From assembly GCA_003489085.1 (NCBI GenBank), contig DNJM01000074.1, positions 8,413-15,050 on the forward strand: a stretch of DNA of 6,638 nt, given 5' to 3'. Shown one piece after another: positions 5,792 through 6,638 of this stretch. Position numbers and translations under genes: made by a program. Numbering within the stretch: the stretch's first letter is position 1; every line of letters begins with the position of its first letter. A model generated the notes under the pieces. That model was not told the origin of the DNA. It saw nothing but the letters and a program-made list of their open reading frames with translations, and searched no databases. Source of the DNA: Lachnospiraceae bacterium (lineage in GTDB: Bacteria; Bacillota; Clostridia; Lachnospirales; Lachnospiraceae).

Positions 5792-6638
5792 TCAGTCTTC
5801 TGTCTGCTTACCGGTCAGGTCCTGCTTGGTCTTTAAGATCACCAGCACCTCCTGAAGATGCTGGAAATCCACAGCAGGCGTGAGATAGCCGGAGCGGGTC
5901 AGATTATTGGAATCCTCTTCGATCGAATCCACGTATCCGATCAGAATTCCCTGCACATAGCGGCTGCTGATGGCCGAGGTAACCACATATTCTCCTACAG
6001 CGATCTCATTATTATTATTCGGAAGCCGTTCAAAACGGATTCTTCCATCATTCATCAGCTTCAGATCTCCATTTACAAAACAGTTATCGGAGGTAGAAAG
6101 CATCATGGCACTGACGGTACTTTCATCATCAATGATGGAACGTACCTCCGCCCAGTTGTCTCCCACACTGGTCACGATTCCAACCAGGCCGCTGCCTGCA
6201 ATGACATTCATATCCACCCGGATTCCGTCTTTACTGCCTTTATCGATTGTAAAGGAATTGAACCAGTTGCTTCCGCTGTTTGCAATCACTCTTGCACCGA
6301 CCTTCTCATAATCAGAGTAATCCTGATCCAGCTTGTAAAGCTCACGGAGACGCTCCAGCTCCGATTGCTGCTGCTGCAGGCTGTTTCTCTCCATGGTCAG
6401 CGCATCCAGCTGGGCGCGCAGCTCTTCATTTTCTGCCCGTACCTCTTCCAACGTCTCGAAATTCTCGGTCAGGTCGCTGAGCCAGACCCCTACCGTATTG
6501 ATTCCTTTCTGCATCGGAACCACCGTATAGCCGGCAATAAACCGGAACGGACCTGCTGCCTTATCTGACAGCAGAGACAGTCCCATCAGTGCCGCGCAGA
6601 TCAGACACAGAATTAACAGCCAGTATTTACTGGATACG
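5792..6638 (-). CDS. mreC: Rod shape-determining protein MreC, 5' end outside the window
   Basis: MreC is a bitopic membrane protein of the elongasome. It sits outside the membrane and is known to contact PBP2 and organise wall synthesis along the cell cylinder. 281 codons are visible. The frame stays open through the right edge, so the start lies beyond it; the ATG at 6584-6586 falls inside the membrane segment and is not the real start. Just inside the edge the sequence reads SSKYWLLILCLICAALMGL, a single transmembrane helix. A coiled coil follows (about 6320-6460; EEVRAENEELRAQLDAL and further heptads up to ELERLRELYKL). Next comes the two-part beta domain with family-typical stretches: NSFTIDKGSKDGI, VIAGSGLVGIVTSVG, RSIIDDESTVSA, and near the end GILIGYV. 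The stop is TGA at 5792-5794, 21 nt before mreD. mreB is expected just upstream but is not visible. Confidence 0.96.
   Translation of the reverse strand, partial: VSSKYWLLILCLICAALMGLSLLSDKAAGPFRFIAGYTVVPMQKGINTVGVWLSDLTENFETLEEVRAENEELRAQLDALTMERNSLQQQQSELERLRELYKLDQDYSDYEKVGARVIANSGSNWFNSFTIDKGSKDGIRVDMNVIAGSGLVGIVTSVGDNWAEVRSIIDDESTVSAMMLSTSDNCFVNGDLKLMNDGRIRFERLPNNNNEIAVGEYVVTSAISSRYVQGILIGYVDSIEEDSNNLTRSGYLTPAVDFQHLQEVLVILKTKQDLTGKQTED

Noticed and set aside
5165..5836. Plus-strand open frame of 223 codons across mreD and its junctions
   Set aside because: Antisense to three genes in a row, which no real gene here would do; no family likeness.
5858..6568. Plus-strand open frame of 236 codons opposite mreC
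   Set aside because: Entirely antisense to the clear MreC coding sequence, with a protein composition unlike a folded domain (rich in His, Ile, Arg).
6584..6586. ATG as the mreC start
   Set aside because: The frame continues upstream to the window edge and encodes the first part of the membrane helix (SSKYWLLILCLICAAL), which MreC requires; the real start is outside.

Overview
The window lies entirely inside one cell-shape and division-site operon read on the minus strand, and both ends cut through genes. In transcription order (right to left) it holds mreC (5' end outside), mreD, a long class B penicillin-binding protein of the PBP2 type, minC, minD, minE and rodA (3' end outside). No stretch as long as 300 bases lacks a gene. 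Junctions range from an 8-nt overlap to a 23-nt gap, and I see no terminator, promoter, RNA gene, mobile element or CRISPR array.

The organism is most likely a Gram-positive anaerobe of the Clostridia, probably of the Lachnospiraceae type. The grounds are strong AGGAGG-type ribosome binding sites, moderate GC content, the gene order mreCD-PBP2-minCDE-rodA, and a true MinE beside MinCD. Bacillus subtilis, by contrast, has mreBCD-minCD without minE. The taxonomic placement is inference.

Layout: 5792-6638 mreC; 5246-5770 mreD; 2344-5253 PBP2, with its start revised to a TTG just inside the mreD end; 1676-2323 minC; 861-1652 minD; 637-849 minE; 1-640 rodA. Known family roles give a coherent picture. 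MreC and MreD are membrane parts of the elongasome. PBP2 (transpeptidase) and RodA (glycosyltransferase) form the peptidoglycan-synthesising pair. MinC, MinD and MinE keep the FtsZ ring away from the poles. One transcript would therefore link sidewall growth to division-site choice.

This is conserved housekeeping DNA and I do not see a new system. The points worth a second look are within the proteins: a roughly 250-residue insertion at the beginning of the PBP2 transpeptidase domain, a Cys-Cys-His-Cys set beside the PBP2 active site that fits a zinc site, a changed RSGQ motif in MinC, and a MinE that lacks the usual hydrophobic N-terminal membrane anchor.
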